Positions 1 to 6,997 of a stretch of 17,080 nt of DNA are shown here, in pieces. The translations under genes were made by a program, and so were the position numbers. Numbering within the stretch: the first letter of the stretch is position 1; the number at the start of each line of letters is the position of its first letter. The notes beneath the pieces are model-generated. The model made no database searches. It was not told the DNA's origin and saw only the letters and a list, made by a program, of their open reading frames with translations. Origin of the DNA: CAWEHT01 sp963808455 (GTDB taxonomy: Bacteria > Chloroflexota > Anaerolineae > CG2-30-64-16); NCBI GenBank assembly GCA_963808455.1, contig CAWEHT010000073.1:1-17080 (forward strand), written 5' to 3'.

Positions 1-68
1 GCTCGCAGGCTGCGCCGGGCCCTGGCCTGGTCGTCGGCAATCAGCACGCGGGTTACTTTGTTGCCCAT
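1..68 (-). CDS. Response regulator, N-terminal fragment (runs off window)
   Basis: Only the first 22 codons are visible. They read MGNKVTRVLIADDQARARRS and continue beyond position 1. The hydrophobic strand VLIADD followed by Q-A-R-x-R-R-S-L is the start of a receiver domain, with the two Asp residues being the acidic pocket that binds Mg2+. Such N-termini are common in NarL/LuxR-type regulators of Chloroflexota. The phospho-acceptor Asp and the output domain lie outside the window, so the class is not certain. The ATG has no clear Shine-Dalgarno sequence. The gene lies on the same strand as the radical SAM gene, about 250 nt downstream of it, with hairpins between. Confidence 0.7.
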   Translation of the reverse strand, partial: MGNKVTRVLIADDQARARRSLR

Positions 69-210
69 AGGAATTGGCTCGCTCGGCGTGATTTTCACGA
101 CTTCATCGACCTTGCCACCTCACCCGCAGGGTGTGCGCTATTTGATTGGCAGTATAGCTCGAGCGCGCCGCCCCGTCATCAGCACATCCGCTAGAGTTAG
201 GGCTAGCAAA

Positions 211-238
211 CAGGGGCGCCTGGCCAGGCGCCCCCCTG
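211..238 (-). terminator. GC-rich palindrome, possible terminator
   Basis: Positions 213-234 form a perfect 22-nt palindrome (GGGGCGCCTGG paired with CCAGGCGCCCC). On the minus strand it is followed only by a short TGTTTG stretch, so as an intrinsic terminator it is weak. Its position downstream of the radical SAM gene and upstream of the next response regulator fits transcription termination, but a protein-binding site is equally possible. Confidence 0.35.
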
Positions 239-276
239 CTCTTTGGTGTATGCCGTCTGGTATATGGGGCTCGCTA

Positions 277-300
277 CGTTCGCGGCGCCTGTCGCGAACG
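277..300 (-). repeat. 8-bp inverted repeat downstream of radical SAM gene
   Basis: CGTTCGCG (277-284) pairs perfectly with CGCGAACG (293-300) across an 8-nt loop. It begins 19 nt after the stop codon of the radical SAM gene. There is no T-tract after it, so it is more likely a 3' mRNA-stabilising stem or a pause site than an intrinsic terminator. Confidence 0.4.
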
Positions 301-318
301 GCAGGAGGCTACCTTCCG

Positions 319-1797
319 TTACCACATGCGCGACTCTGCGACCAGACGGAAATGGTAGCCGGAGATGGCCAGGGTTACCGCAAGCGGGAACAGCTTGGGC
401 CGCCGGCCGAGCGTCCAGAACAGGAGCGCCCAGTACTGCGCTCGCTCGCTGCCCCGCACGCCTAACTCGTACACCGAGCGGAAGAAGGCGATGAGATAGT
501 CCAGCTCCAGTCCCATGCTGGCCTTCGGCGCCTGGTATTCGCGCAGGAAGGTACGGACCCGGGCGTAATAGAATTGCGGCGAGTAGATCTGGTCCAAGAG
601 CCACCGGTAGCCCTCGCGCAGGGCGTTCAGGCCCATCAGCGGCACCAGGTTCGTCGAGCCATCACCGTTGTCGCCGCTCAACTCGCTGCTCAGTCGGCCC
701 TCGCGCTTCATGCGCTCATACAAACGGGTGCCATAGGGCGCCTGCAACAGGCCGACCATGGCAGTCGTGATGCCGCTCAACTGGATAAAATCGACCTGCT
801 GCTGGAAGATCTTGGGCGTGTCGCTGTCAAAGCCGACGATGAAGCCGCCCTGCACCTGGAGGCCGGCCCGCTGGAGCCGCTTGACGCTGTCCAACAGGTC
901 GCGGTTGCGATTCTGCGTCTTGCTGCATTCCGATAGGCCGGCTTCGCTGGGCGTTTCCAGGCCCACGAAGACCGCGCCGAAACCGGCGTCGACCATCAGG
1001 CGGAGCAGTTCGGCATCGTCGGCCAGGTTGATGCTGACTTCGGTGCAGAACGGCATCCCGGCCTTGCCTGCTCGCCACTGGATGATGGCCGGCAGGATAT
1101 CAGTCTTGAGGATCTGCTTGTTGCCGATGAAGTTGTCGTCCACGAAGAAGACGTTGTGGCGCCAGCCCAAGGCGTACAGGCGATCGAGTTCGGCGATGAC
1201 CTGGGCTGCGGTCTTTGTGCGGGGTTTGTGGCCAAACAGCGCCGTAATGTTGCAGAAATCGCAGCTGAAAGGGCAGCCGCGCGAGAACTGGATGTTGGCG
1301 GTGGCGTAGTGCCGCAAATCGGCGAGTTCCCACCTGGGAACCGGCGTCTGCCGGATATCCGGGAACTCCGCGGTGGCGTAGATGCGCTGCGGGTCGCCGG
1401 CTGCCAGGTCGGCCAGGAAGGGGGGCAAGGTCAGCTCCGCTTCATTGAGCACGAAGTGGTCTACCTCGGGAAAGCGGTCGTACTCTGCGGCGAAGAGCGG
1501 GCCTCCGGCCACGACCTTGAGGCCGGCCCGCTTGCAACGCTCGATGCAGTGGTACGCCGAATCCCGCTGGATGATCATCGCGCTAACGAAAGCCATATCA
1601 GCCCAGGAGAGATCCGCATCGGCCAGGCCCTGCACGCCCAGGTCGATCAGCCGGACTTCCCACTCGGGCGGCAGCATGGCCGCCACCGTCAACAGGCCGA
1701 GGGGCGGTGCACCGGCCTTCTTGCGGATGAACTTGAGCGCATGCTTGAAGCTCCAAAAGGTGTCGGGGCAATCGGGATAGAGGAGCAGGACTCTCAA
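319..1797 (-). CDS. B12-binding radical SAM protein, DUF4070 family
   Basis: This 492-aa protein has an N-terminal cobalamin-binding Rossmann-like region (about residues 1-150, starting RVLLLYPDCPDTFW), then a radical SAM core with the cluster motif C-x3-C-x2-C (Cys175, Cys179, Cys182 in SRGCPFSCDFCN), which should bind a [4Fe-4S] cluster. Family-typical stretches follow (FFVDDNFIGNK, GGFIVGFDSDTP), and a C-terminal region resembling DUF4070 that ends in YYARVRTFLREY. Members with known roles include hopanoid methylases such as HpnP, but no substrate can be assigned here. The open frame reaches upstream to 1911. I place the start at TTG 1797 because AGGGAGG lies five to six bases before it and the alignable family sequence begins exactly there. 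It appears to be a single-gene transcript downstream of a terminator. Confidence 0.9.
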   Translation of the reverse strand: MRVLLLYPDCPDTFWSFKHALKFIRKKAGAPPLGLLTVAAMLPPEWEVRLIDLGVQGLADADLSWADMAFVSAMIIQRDSAYHCIERCKRAGLKVVAGGPLFAAEYDRFPEVDHFVLNEAELTLPPFLADLAAGDPQRIYATAEFPDIRQTPVPRWELADLRHYATANIQFSRGCPFSCDFCNITALFGHKPRTKTAAQVIAELDRLYALGWRHNVFFVDDNFIGNKQILKTDILPAIIQWRAGKAGMPFCTEVSINLADDAELLRLMVDAGFGAVFVGLETPSEAGLSECSKTQNRNRDLLDSVKRLQRAGLQVQGGFIVGFDSDTPKIFQQQVDFIQLSGITTAMVGLLQAPYGTRLYERMKREGRLSSELSGDNGDGSTNLVPLMGLNALREGYRWLLDQIYSPQFYYARVRTFLREYQAPKASMGLELDYLIAFFRSVYELGVRGSERAQYWALLFWTLGRRPKLFPLAVTLAISGYHFRLVAESRMW

Positions 1798-1839
1798 CGC
1801 AGCCTCCCTACCTGGAATGTGATCTTGCGACCAGTTGCC

Positions 1840-1868
1840 AGTGTAAGGGGTACGTGCTGCTGCGTCAT
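1840..1868 (-). promoter_or_regulatory. Candidate sigma70-type promoter for the radical SAM gene
   Basis: On the minus strand, ATGACG (1868-1863) is followed after 17 nt by TACACT (1845-1840). The -10 is good and the -35 is weak. It lies between the terminator at 1896-1921 and the TTG start at 1797, giving a leader of about 35 nt. Confidence 0.35.
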
Positions 1869-1891
1869 CAGCGCAAACGATAGCTTTGGCC

Positions 1892-1938
1892 ACAACAAAA
1901 GAGTCGCCCACCTGGCGACTCCAATCTACTTTTGTTGT
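1892..1938 (-). terminator. Intrinsic terminator nested in a larger inverted repeat
   Basis: On the minus strand GAGTCGCC and GGCGACTC (8 bp; 1921-1914 and 1908-1901) close a 5-nt loop and are followed directly by TTTTGTTGT, a good intrinsic terminator. The outer segments ACAACAAAAG (1938-1929) and CTTTTGTTGT (1901-1892) are also perfectly complementary over 10 bp, so the T-tract can pair with an upstream A-tract, with eight unpaired bases on one side. It would end transcripts from the csp/carD-like genes and the decayed regulator, just before the radical SAM gene. Confidence 0.7.
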
Positions 1939-2135
1939 ATGCGATCTGATGGGCGATGGCCTGGTTGCTCAGGCCCTAGGCAATCAGCTGCACCACCGTC
2001 ATTTCACGCACGGTCAGTGCCTCGGGGGTGGGCTCCAGTCCAGCCGGGCGCGCAACCTCTTGCAACAGCTTGCGCGCGATGGCCGGATGGAAAGAATCGG
2101 GCACAGGCAGCAGTTCAGATCTGGCACGCACGCGC
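1922..2135 (-). pseudogene. Decayed NarL/LuxR response regulator, C-terminal remnant
   Basis: Reading the minus strand in the frame of the codon at 2098-2096 gives a recognisable linker plus the start of a LuxR-type helix-turn-helix: PVPDSFHPAIARKLLQEV, then LTVREMTVVQLIA, a TAG stop, and GLSNQAIAHQIA. In intact relatives the TAG position is normally Arg or another residue before G-L-S-N-x-E-I-A. The receiver domain and the recognition helix plus C-terminus are missing, and the sequence runs into the terminator hairpin at 1938. It sits in the same reading frame as the CarD-like gene just upstream, separated by that gene's TGA. I infer a dead gene remnant. A sequencing error could explain the TAG but not the missing ends. 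Confidence 0.65.
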
Positions 2136-2149
2136 CGGCGAGCAGCGCA

Positions 2150-2689
2150 TCAGCGGACGCTCAACTCGCGCACCACTTCCAGGATGGCCGCCTGAGCCTG
2201 GAACCTGGGAATGTGATCGACCAGCGCGGCCTCAGTGCTCAGGCGCTGGCACGCCGTACCGAGCCACGCCTTTTCGCCGGCCGATAGGGTGCGATCGCGA
2301 CTCTGGGCCAGCACGTCCCTCACCGAATGGACCAAAGCCGCCGGCTCGGCCAGCTGCTCCCGCAAGCGCAGCACCGCCGCGCGTTCGCGGGAACTGGTGG
2401 GCAGGCTCTGGGCTGGCGAGCACAAGCCGGCCTTGACCGCCTCGACGCCGCTCGTCAGCCGGCGCAGGCCCACGCTGGCGGCGCGGCTGACCGGGACCAG
2501 CAGCGTCCCGCCCTCTTCCAGGACGATATCGTAGTAATCCTCGGTACGGTCCGACGCCGCGTCGTTCGTGGTCGGCTCGTGGATCGGGTGGATACGATCG
2601 CGGCGCGTCAGGCTGTGCACCGTGCCAAAGCCGTACTTGGGATGAAAGACAGGATCACCCGGCACCAGAGCATCACTGAGGGGTGACAT
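2150..2689 (-). CDS. CarD-like / CdnL-TRCF domain transcription regulator
   Basis: This is a 179-aa protein. Near the N-terminus, ALVPGDPVFHPKYGFGTV is the typical opening of the CarD_CdnL_TRCF RNA-polymerase-interacting domain, followed by strands such as YYDIVLEEGGTLLVPVSRA (about residues 45-70). Between the first strands there is a charged insert (DRIHPIHEPTTNDAASD) longer than in short family members. The rest is helical, as in CarD proteins, which bind the RNA polymerase beta subunit and stabilise open promoter complexes. The ATG at 2689 overlaps the end of the cold-shock gene by 17 nt, with AAGG a few bases upstream, so translation is probably coupled. The longer open frame up to 2830 only shadows the cold-shock gene. 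Confidence 0.85.
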   Translation of the reverse strand: MSPLSDALVPGDPVFHPKYGFGTVHSLTRRDRIHPIHEPTTNDAASDRTEDYYDIVLEEGGTLLVPVSRAASVGLRRLTSGVEAVKAGLCSPAQSLPTSSRERAAVLRLREQLAEPAALVHSVRDVLAQSRDRTLSAGEKAWLGTACQRLSTEAALVDHIPRFQAQAAILEVVRELSVR

Positions 2690-2885
2690 TGGCAGCCTTC
2701 GGGCCTTTCGCCCCCTCCTCGATGCTGAACTGGACCTGCTGCCCTTCCTCGAGGGTCCGGTAGCCCGCGATCTGGATCGCGGACTGGTGCACGAAAACAT
2801 CCTGGCCCTCACTGCGGGTGATGAAGCCATAACCTTTTTCGGCGCTGAACCACTTGACCGTTCCGAGATAGCGTTCCGACTCCAT
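2673..2885 (-). CDS. Cold-shock domain protein (CspA family)
   Basis: This 70-aa protein is one cold-shock domain and matches the usual family length. It has the RNA-binding motifs RNP1 (KGYGFI, residues 17-22) and RNP2 (VFVHQ, residues 30-34) and the conserved opening GTVKWFSAEKG. Such proteins bind single-stranded RNA or DNA and melt mRNA structure in the cytoplasm. The start is ATG 2885, preceded by AGGAG at six bases; the upstream TTG at 2900 is not needed. Its end overlaps the CarD-like gene, so the two form an operon. The leader of about 155 nt contains an early intrinsic terminator (2974-3003). Confidence 0.93.
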   Translation of the reverse strand: MESERYLGTVKWFSAEKGYGFITRSEGQDVFVHQSAIQIAGYRTLEEGQQVQFSIEEGAKGPKAANVTPQ

Positions 2886-2973
2886 TCTCGACTCCTTCAA
2901 CCCAAATGACTGTGGTGTCGCCTAACAGCAAACGCCAAGCTGTGCGGCGGCGTGTTTCAGGCTCTGCGCGAGA

Positions 2974-3003
2974 AACAAAAAACCCAGGCAAGAGAGGCCT
3001 GGG
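2974..3003 (-). terminator. Intrinsic terminator inside the cold-shock leader
   Basis: On the minus strand CCCAGGC (3003-2997), loop CTCTCTT, GCCTGGG (2989-2983) and then TTTTTTGTTT make a textbook rho-independent terminator. It lies downstream of a TATAAT box (3053-3048) and about 90 nt upstream of the cold-shock ATG. It could therefore be an attenuator in the csp 5' leader, or the end of the upstream hypothetical gene's transcript. Confidence 0.85.
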
Positions 3004-3047
3004 CCAAGAACAGACGTCTTTGCGGTTTCAATTTCACTGCTTCATTG

Positions 3048-3056
3048 ATTATAGCA
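3048..3056 (-). promoter_or_regulatory. Extended -10 promoter upstream of the cold-shock gene
   Basis: The minus strand reads TGCTATAAT (3056-3048), a perfect -10 box with the extended TGn element. No good -35 is present at 16-18 nt. Transcription would begin near 3041, giving a leader of about 155 nt before ATG 2885, with the terminator hairpin beginning about 38 nt into it. Confidence 0.6.
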
Positions 3057-3107
3057 CACAACATGCCCAAAGGCCGTAAGAGAAGCTACATACGACACGA
3101 CCGGGTA

Positions 3108-3121
3108 TGATAAAATTATCA
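3108..3121. repeat. Short AT-rich palindrome
   Basis: TGATAAAATTATCA is a perfect 14-nt palindrome between the end of the hypothetical membrane gene and the cold-shock promoter, about 55 nt upstream of that promoter's -10. It could be an operator or an AT-rich upstream element. The evidence is position and symmetry only. Confidence 0.3.
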
Positions 3122-3156
3122 GTTTCGGATCCGTTCGTTGCAGGGTGTTGCCTACA

Positions 3157-3879
3157 CTATTCATTGGAGATATCCCCGTCGGCAAGCAAGTCAGCCCAAA
3201 CGCGCCGCAAGCTTGATTCGTCGTCGAACGAGAGGTAGACCGTGGCGACGCGGGCCGGCCCACGTCGCCACGCCGGTTTTGGCGCGCCGGAAGTGAGGGC
3301 CTGGTAAGTAATGCGCAAGGCACGACGCGATTCGCCCCCAAAGGCGAGCCGGCCCGGCGCTAATTCCAGGAGGCTTTCAGGGCAGAAGAAGACATACCAC
3401 AGGCCCACGTCACGATCGGGCACATGCCCGATCGCGATGAATCGGCCAGGACGAACCAGCCCCATCACGGCGTGCTCACGCGTGGCGAAAGTGCGCCAGA
3501 AGGCCGGCAGGCAGGCGAAGGACTGGCGCTTGCCCGCGACCTCAAACCACCCGCTGGCCTGCACAGGCACCTTGTCGGCCGGCGCCAGAGGATGGCCGGT
3601 CGGGGCGGCCGCCGGCTGGCCGGCAAAGATAATGTAGTCGCGCCTCGCCGCCCACCGTTCACACAGCCACGTGCCGGCGGCAAACAGCAATGCCAGCCCA
3701 AGAGCCGGGGCGCGCCAACCAGCCACCCACGGGGCCAGGCCCTCGCCGCGAAGCAGGGTCCAGGGCGCAAGAAGCACAGCACATATCAACGCCGGGCAAA
3801 TCACCCACCTGTCCAGCCGCCACTCGCCGAAATAGTAGTGCTGGAGCCGGTAGGCAACGGCCAGCAAGTGGGCGCGCAC
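3157..3879 (-). CDS. Hypothetical membrane protein with two TM segments
   Basis: I do not recognise this 240-aa protein. Two hydrophobic segments near the N-terminus (about residues 25-43 and 57-76) form a likely hairpin in the membrane. A soluble region of about 160 residues follows, with stretches such as RRDYIIFAGQPA, SGWFEVAGKRQSF and VGLWYVFFCPESL that look like beta strands of a compact domain. The alternating strand pattern could suit a PH-like or other small beta fold, but that is a guess. The start is GTG 3879, with GGAG about eight bases upstream. It is on the same strand as the cold-shock operon but 270 nt away, with a promoter and terminator between, so it is probably transcribed separately. 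Confidence 0.75.
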   Translation of the reverse strand: MRAHLLAVAYRLQHYYFGEWRLDRWVICPALICAVLLAPWTLLRGEGLAPWVAGWRAPALGLALLFAAGTWLCERWAARRDYIIFAGQPAAAPTGHPLAPADKVPVQASGWFEVAGKRQSFACLPAFWRTFATREHAVMGLVRPGRFIAIGHVPDRDVGLWYVFFCPESLLELAPGRLAFGGESRRALRITYQALTSGAPKPAWRRGPARVATVYLSFDDESSLRRVWADLLADGDISNE

Positions 3880-4005
3880 TCTGCAACTCCGGGGCCGGTC
3901 ACATTCTCGTATGATCGAATCGTCGCGCGACGCTCAGGGCTCACTGGCGCCGAGGGTTAGGCAACGCGGCTGTTCAAGCACCCCAACCCTGGGACTGCTT
4001 CGTGG

Positions 4006-4974
4006 CTACATGGCCGGCTCACTTTCAGATCGCACGGCCCTCAGCGCGCTGGCTGCCGAGACCCTACCGCGTCGCGCCAGGAGCAGGCCGGCGATGACCA
4101 CGCCAGCCCCGATGATCTGAGCCAATCGTAGCCCATCACCCAGCAGCAGCCAGGCGCTAACGGCTGAGATGATTGGCGTTACGTTGGAATAGATCGCCGT
4201 GCGCGCGTTGCCCACCCGCTGGAGGCCCACGCTCCACAGGATGTAGCCCACGACCGTTGCCAGCACCGCGGAATAGAATATTCCGCCCCAGGCTGCCAGC
4301 GGCACCTGAGACCAATGTTGCGCCAGGATCGACGGCAGACCGACCACGATCAACAACGGCGTGCCGACCAACATCTGCAGCGTCGTTACCTTGACCGGCG
4401 AATAGCGGAGGAGCAGGCGACGGCCGGTGATCATGCTGGCGGCCCACAGCAAGGCCGCGCCCAGGCAGAACAGATCACCCACGACCGTACTTCCTTGCAG
4501 CTCCAGGCCAGGCCCGTTCCCGCCGAGCACCAGTAACAAGATGCCGAGAAATGACATCAATACACCTGCCCAGACAGTGCGGTTGGCCCGCTCGACGCCC
4601 TGCAAGTGGGCGAAGACGGCGGCGAAGATCGGCATAGTTGCCAGGATGAACGAGGAATTGGCAGGGGTCGTCAACGCCACGCCGCTGATAAAGAGGAGTT
4701 GATAGATGCCGTGGCCCGTCATCCCAAGCACGATCATCGCAGGGATATCACGCCGCGCTACGTGGAGCGATTCGCCGCGGGCCTTGAGCAAGGCCAGCAT
4801 CAGCAGCGTGGCCAGACCGAACCGCAGAACATTGAAGGCGAAGGGTGCGAAGCTGCCCAGAGCAATCTTGATGATGCTGTAGTTGACGCCCCAGATCAGC
4901 ACCATGAACAGCAGCATGAGATCCATGGCGCCCGGCAAGCGGGCGTGATCCAGCGAGTGCGCGCGGCTCTCCAT
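4006..4974 (-). CDS. EamA-family (DMT superfamily) transporter
   Basis: This 322-aa protein has about ten hydrophobic segments in two repeats, as in EamA/RhaT-type drug/metabolite exporters. The first repeat starts LLFMVLIWGVNYSIIKIALG and contains FNVLRFGLATLLMLALL; the second starts near GDLFCLGAALLWAAS and includes GYILWSVGLQRVGNARTA. The C-terminus ends in a basic, soluble tail. It is an inner-membrane transporter whose substrate cannot be read from sequence. AGAGG lies about ten bases before ATG 4974; an internal Met at 4926 (MDLMLLF) would also make a normal-length protein. The gene follows ftsH on the same strand, but a terminator lies between them. Confidence 0.9.
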   Translation of the reverse strand: MESRAHSLDHARLPGAMDLMLLFMVLIWGVNYSIIKIALGSFAPFAFNVLRFGLATLLMLALLKARGESLHVARRDIPAMIVLGMTGHGIYQLLFISGVALTTPANSSFILATMPIFAAVFAHLQGVERANRTVWAGVLMSFLGILLLVLGGNGPGLELQGSTVVGDLFCLGAALLWAASMITGRRLLLRYSPVKVTTLQMLVGTPLLIVVGLPSILAQHWSQVPLAAWGGIFYSAVLATVVGYILWSVGLQRVGNARTAIYSNVTPIISAVSAWLLLGDGLRLAQIIGAGVVIAGLLLARRGRVSAASALRAVRSESEPAM

Positions 4975-5011
4975 GGGGCGCGGACCTCTTACAGCACGCA
5001 GCCCGTGTCAG

Positions 5012-5038
5012 AAAAAGCCGGCCTTGCCTGGGGCCCGG
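5012..5038 (-). terminator. Intrinsic terminator downstream of ftsH
   Basis: On the minus strand CCGGGCC and GGCCGG pair with one bulged G around an eight-base loop, followed by CTTTTTCTG. This fits an intrinsic terminator about 85 nt after the ftsH stop and only 38 nt before the EamA start, so it separates the two transcription units or sits in the leader of the second. Confidence 0.6.
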
Positions 5039-5092
5039 GTCCGGCGGACGACGGGGTCAGCAATCCATGCTCCCTCGCAGTGCGATGAGGAC

Positions 5093-5120
5093 ATGTTACA
5101 GGCGCCTGGCAGGCCTGCAA
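5093..5120 (-). promoter_or_regulatory. Candidate promoter for the EamA gene
   Basis: On the minus strand TTGCAG (5120-5115), 16 nt, TAACAT (5098-5093). It begins right after the ftsH stop codon and upstream of the terminator at 5038-5012, so an EamA transcript from here would pass that hairpin first. The support is motif match only. Confidence 0.35.
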
Positions 5121-5122
5121 AA

Positions 5123-6952
5123 TCAAGCGCAGAGCGCCTGGAATTCAGCGGCGTCTATGGTTTCCCTCTCGATCAGGCCGCGTGCAATACCGTTCAGCTT
5201 CTCGCTGTAGGTCGCCAGGATCTCGCGCGCCCGTGTGTGCGCTTCCTCAACCAGCCGCCGCACCTCGCGGTCAATGGCTTCGGCCACCTCTTCGCTGTAG
5301 TTACGCTGCTCGCCGATGTCGCGGCCGAGGAAGATCAGTTCTTCCTTTTCGCCGAAGGTCTGCGGGCCGAGGACGTCACTCATGCCATACTGGGTGACCA
5401 TGCGCCGGGCGACGGCGGTGACGCGCTCCAAATCATTGCTGGCGCCCGTCGTCACATCGCCGAACACCAGCTCTTCCCGGCGCGCCCACCCAACAGCCCG
5501 GCCAGCTCATCTCGCAGCTTATTGCGCCCCGTCAAGAGGCGATCCTCTTCAGGCAAAGGCATGGTGTAGCCAAGCGCCATGCCCCGGCTGATGATGCTGA
5601 TCTTGTGCACCGGATCGCTGTTTGGCAACATGTGCATGACCAGAGCGTGGCCTGCCTCGTGGTAGGCGATGATCTCTTTCTCTTTGTCCGAGATCAGCCG
5701 GCTCTTGCGCTCCGGCCCCGCGATCACCCGCTCCACCGCCTCCTGAAATTCCTGCGTCCCGATGCTGCGCTTGTTGCGCCGCGCCGCCAGGATCGCCGCC
5801 TCATTCACCAGGTTCTCCAGGTCCGCACCCACAAACCCCGGCGTGCCCCGCGCCACCGTCTCCAGGTTCACGCTCGGCTCCAGCGGCTTGCCCCGCACGT
5901 GCACCTTCAGGATCTCCTCCCGCCCCCGCTTGTCCGGCCGGTCCATCACCACCTGGCGATCAAACCGCCCCGGCCGCAGCAACGCCGGGTCCAAAATGTC
6001 CGGCCGGTTGGTGGCCGCGATCAGGATCACGTTGGTGTCGGTGTCGAAGCCGTCCATCTCCACCAGGATCTGGTTCAGCGTCTGCTCCCGCTCGTCGTGG
6101 CTGCCGCCCAGCCCCGCCCCCCGCTGGCGCCCCACCGCATCGATCTCGTCGATGAAGATGATGCAGGGCGAGTTGCGCTTGGCCTGCTCGAACAGATCGC
6201 GCACCCGGCTGGCGCCCACGCCCACGAACATCTCGACAAACTCCGAGCCCGAGATGGAGAAGAAGGGCACGCCAGCCTCACCCGAGATGGCCTTGGCCAT
6301 CAGGGTCTTGCCGGTGCCCGGCGGCCCCACCAGCAGCACGCCTTTGGGGATACGGGCGCCCAGCGAGGCGAACTTCTGCGGCTCCTTGAGGAACTCGACG
6401 ATCTCCTGCAGCTCGGCCTTGGACTCCTCGGCGCCGGCCACGTCCTGGAACGTGACCGTCGGCTTGTCCCCGGTGAACAGGCGCGCCCGGCTCTTGCCGA
6501 ACGTGAAGGCCTGGTTGCCGGCCCCTTGCGCCTGGCGCAGGATGAAGATGAAGAAGCCGGCCAACAAAAGCACCGGCAGCACCGAGGCCAGGATCGGCGC
6601 CAGGTTAGACCACATGCTCGGTGGCTGGATGGTGATCTGGATCTGGTTGGAGCCGGCGCCGAAAGCAGTTTCGGGTACACCCAGGTTGCGCAGCGTATCG
6701 ACCACGCTGACGGAATCTTCCTTGCGCGCTTTCTCCTTCGTGCCGTCGGCCAGATCTACGCTCAGATCGTCGCCGTTGACCGTGATCTGGCGGACTGTGC
6801 CATCGTGCGGCCTGCTGGGCCACGTCGCCGATATCCACCGTCTTGACCGATCCTTCGCTATTGCGGGCAAAGGACGACACAAAGAAGACGGCCAGCACAA
6901 TCAGCAACAAGGCGTAAATAAGGCTGTTACGTAAGGAACGCGGGTTGTTCAT
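5123..6952 (-). CDS. ftsH: ATP-dependent zinc metalloprotease FtsH (two frame changes)
   Basis: This is a membrane-anchored AAA+ protease that degrades misfolded and regulatory membrane proteins as a hexamer. Order of parts: N-terminal TM (LIYALLLIVLAVFFVSSF), extracytoplasmic region, second TM (PVLLLAGFFIFIL), AAA+ module with Walker A GPPGTGKT (about residue 209), Walker B IIFIDEID, the arginine-finger region (LLRPGRFDRQ), then the zinc site HEAGH (about residue 431) and the downstream SNDLERVT segment. The total span is 1830 nt, about 609 aa, normal for the family. The reading frame changes twice: near 6810 (one extra base after VAQQA) and near 5480 (one missing base inside the GGRAAEELVFGD region), and the two shifts cancel in length. 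Because every conserved segment is present, I think these are sequence errors and not a pseudogene. Confidence 0.93.
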
Positions 6953-6997
6953 TCGCGTTGCAATCTCCCATAATTTTTCCTACCGCGCTGGTGACTC

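Larger units (their letters stand above)
69..318. other. Intergenic region with two hairpins
   Basis: This gap separates the radical SAM stop codon from the response regulator start, both on the minus strand. It holds two inverted repeats, described separately (211-238 and 277-300). I see no convincing gene in it; the reading frames that cross it look like shadows without a recognisable domain. Confidence 0.6.

Noticed and set aside
1156..2436. 426-codon plus-strand frame across the radical SAM and CarD-like genes
   Set aside because: It runs antisense through two recognised genes and a terminator, and its composition is not protein-like.
3042..3341. 99-codon minus-strand frame overlapping the end of the two-TM gene
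   Set aside because: It overlaps a better gene in another frame, lies across the cold-shock promoter and has no domain features.
5605..6934. Long plus-strand open frames (up to 413 codons) opposite ftsH
   Set aside because: They are antisense shadows of the GC-rich ftsH sequence, with Arg/Ser/His-rich composition and no domain.
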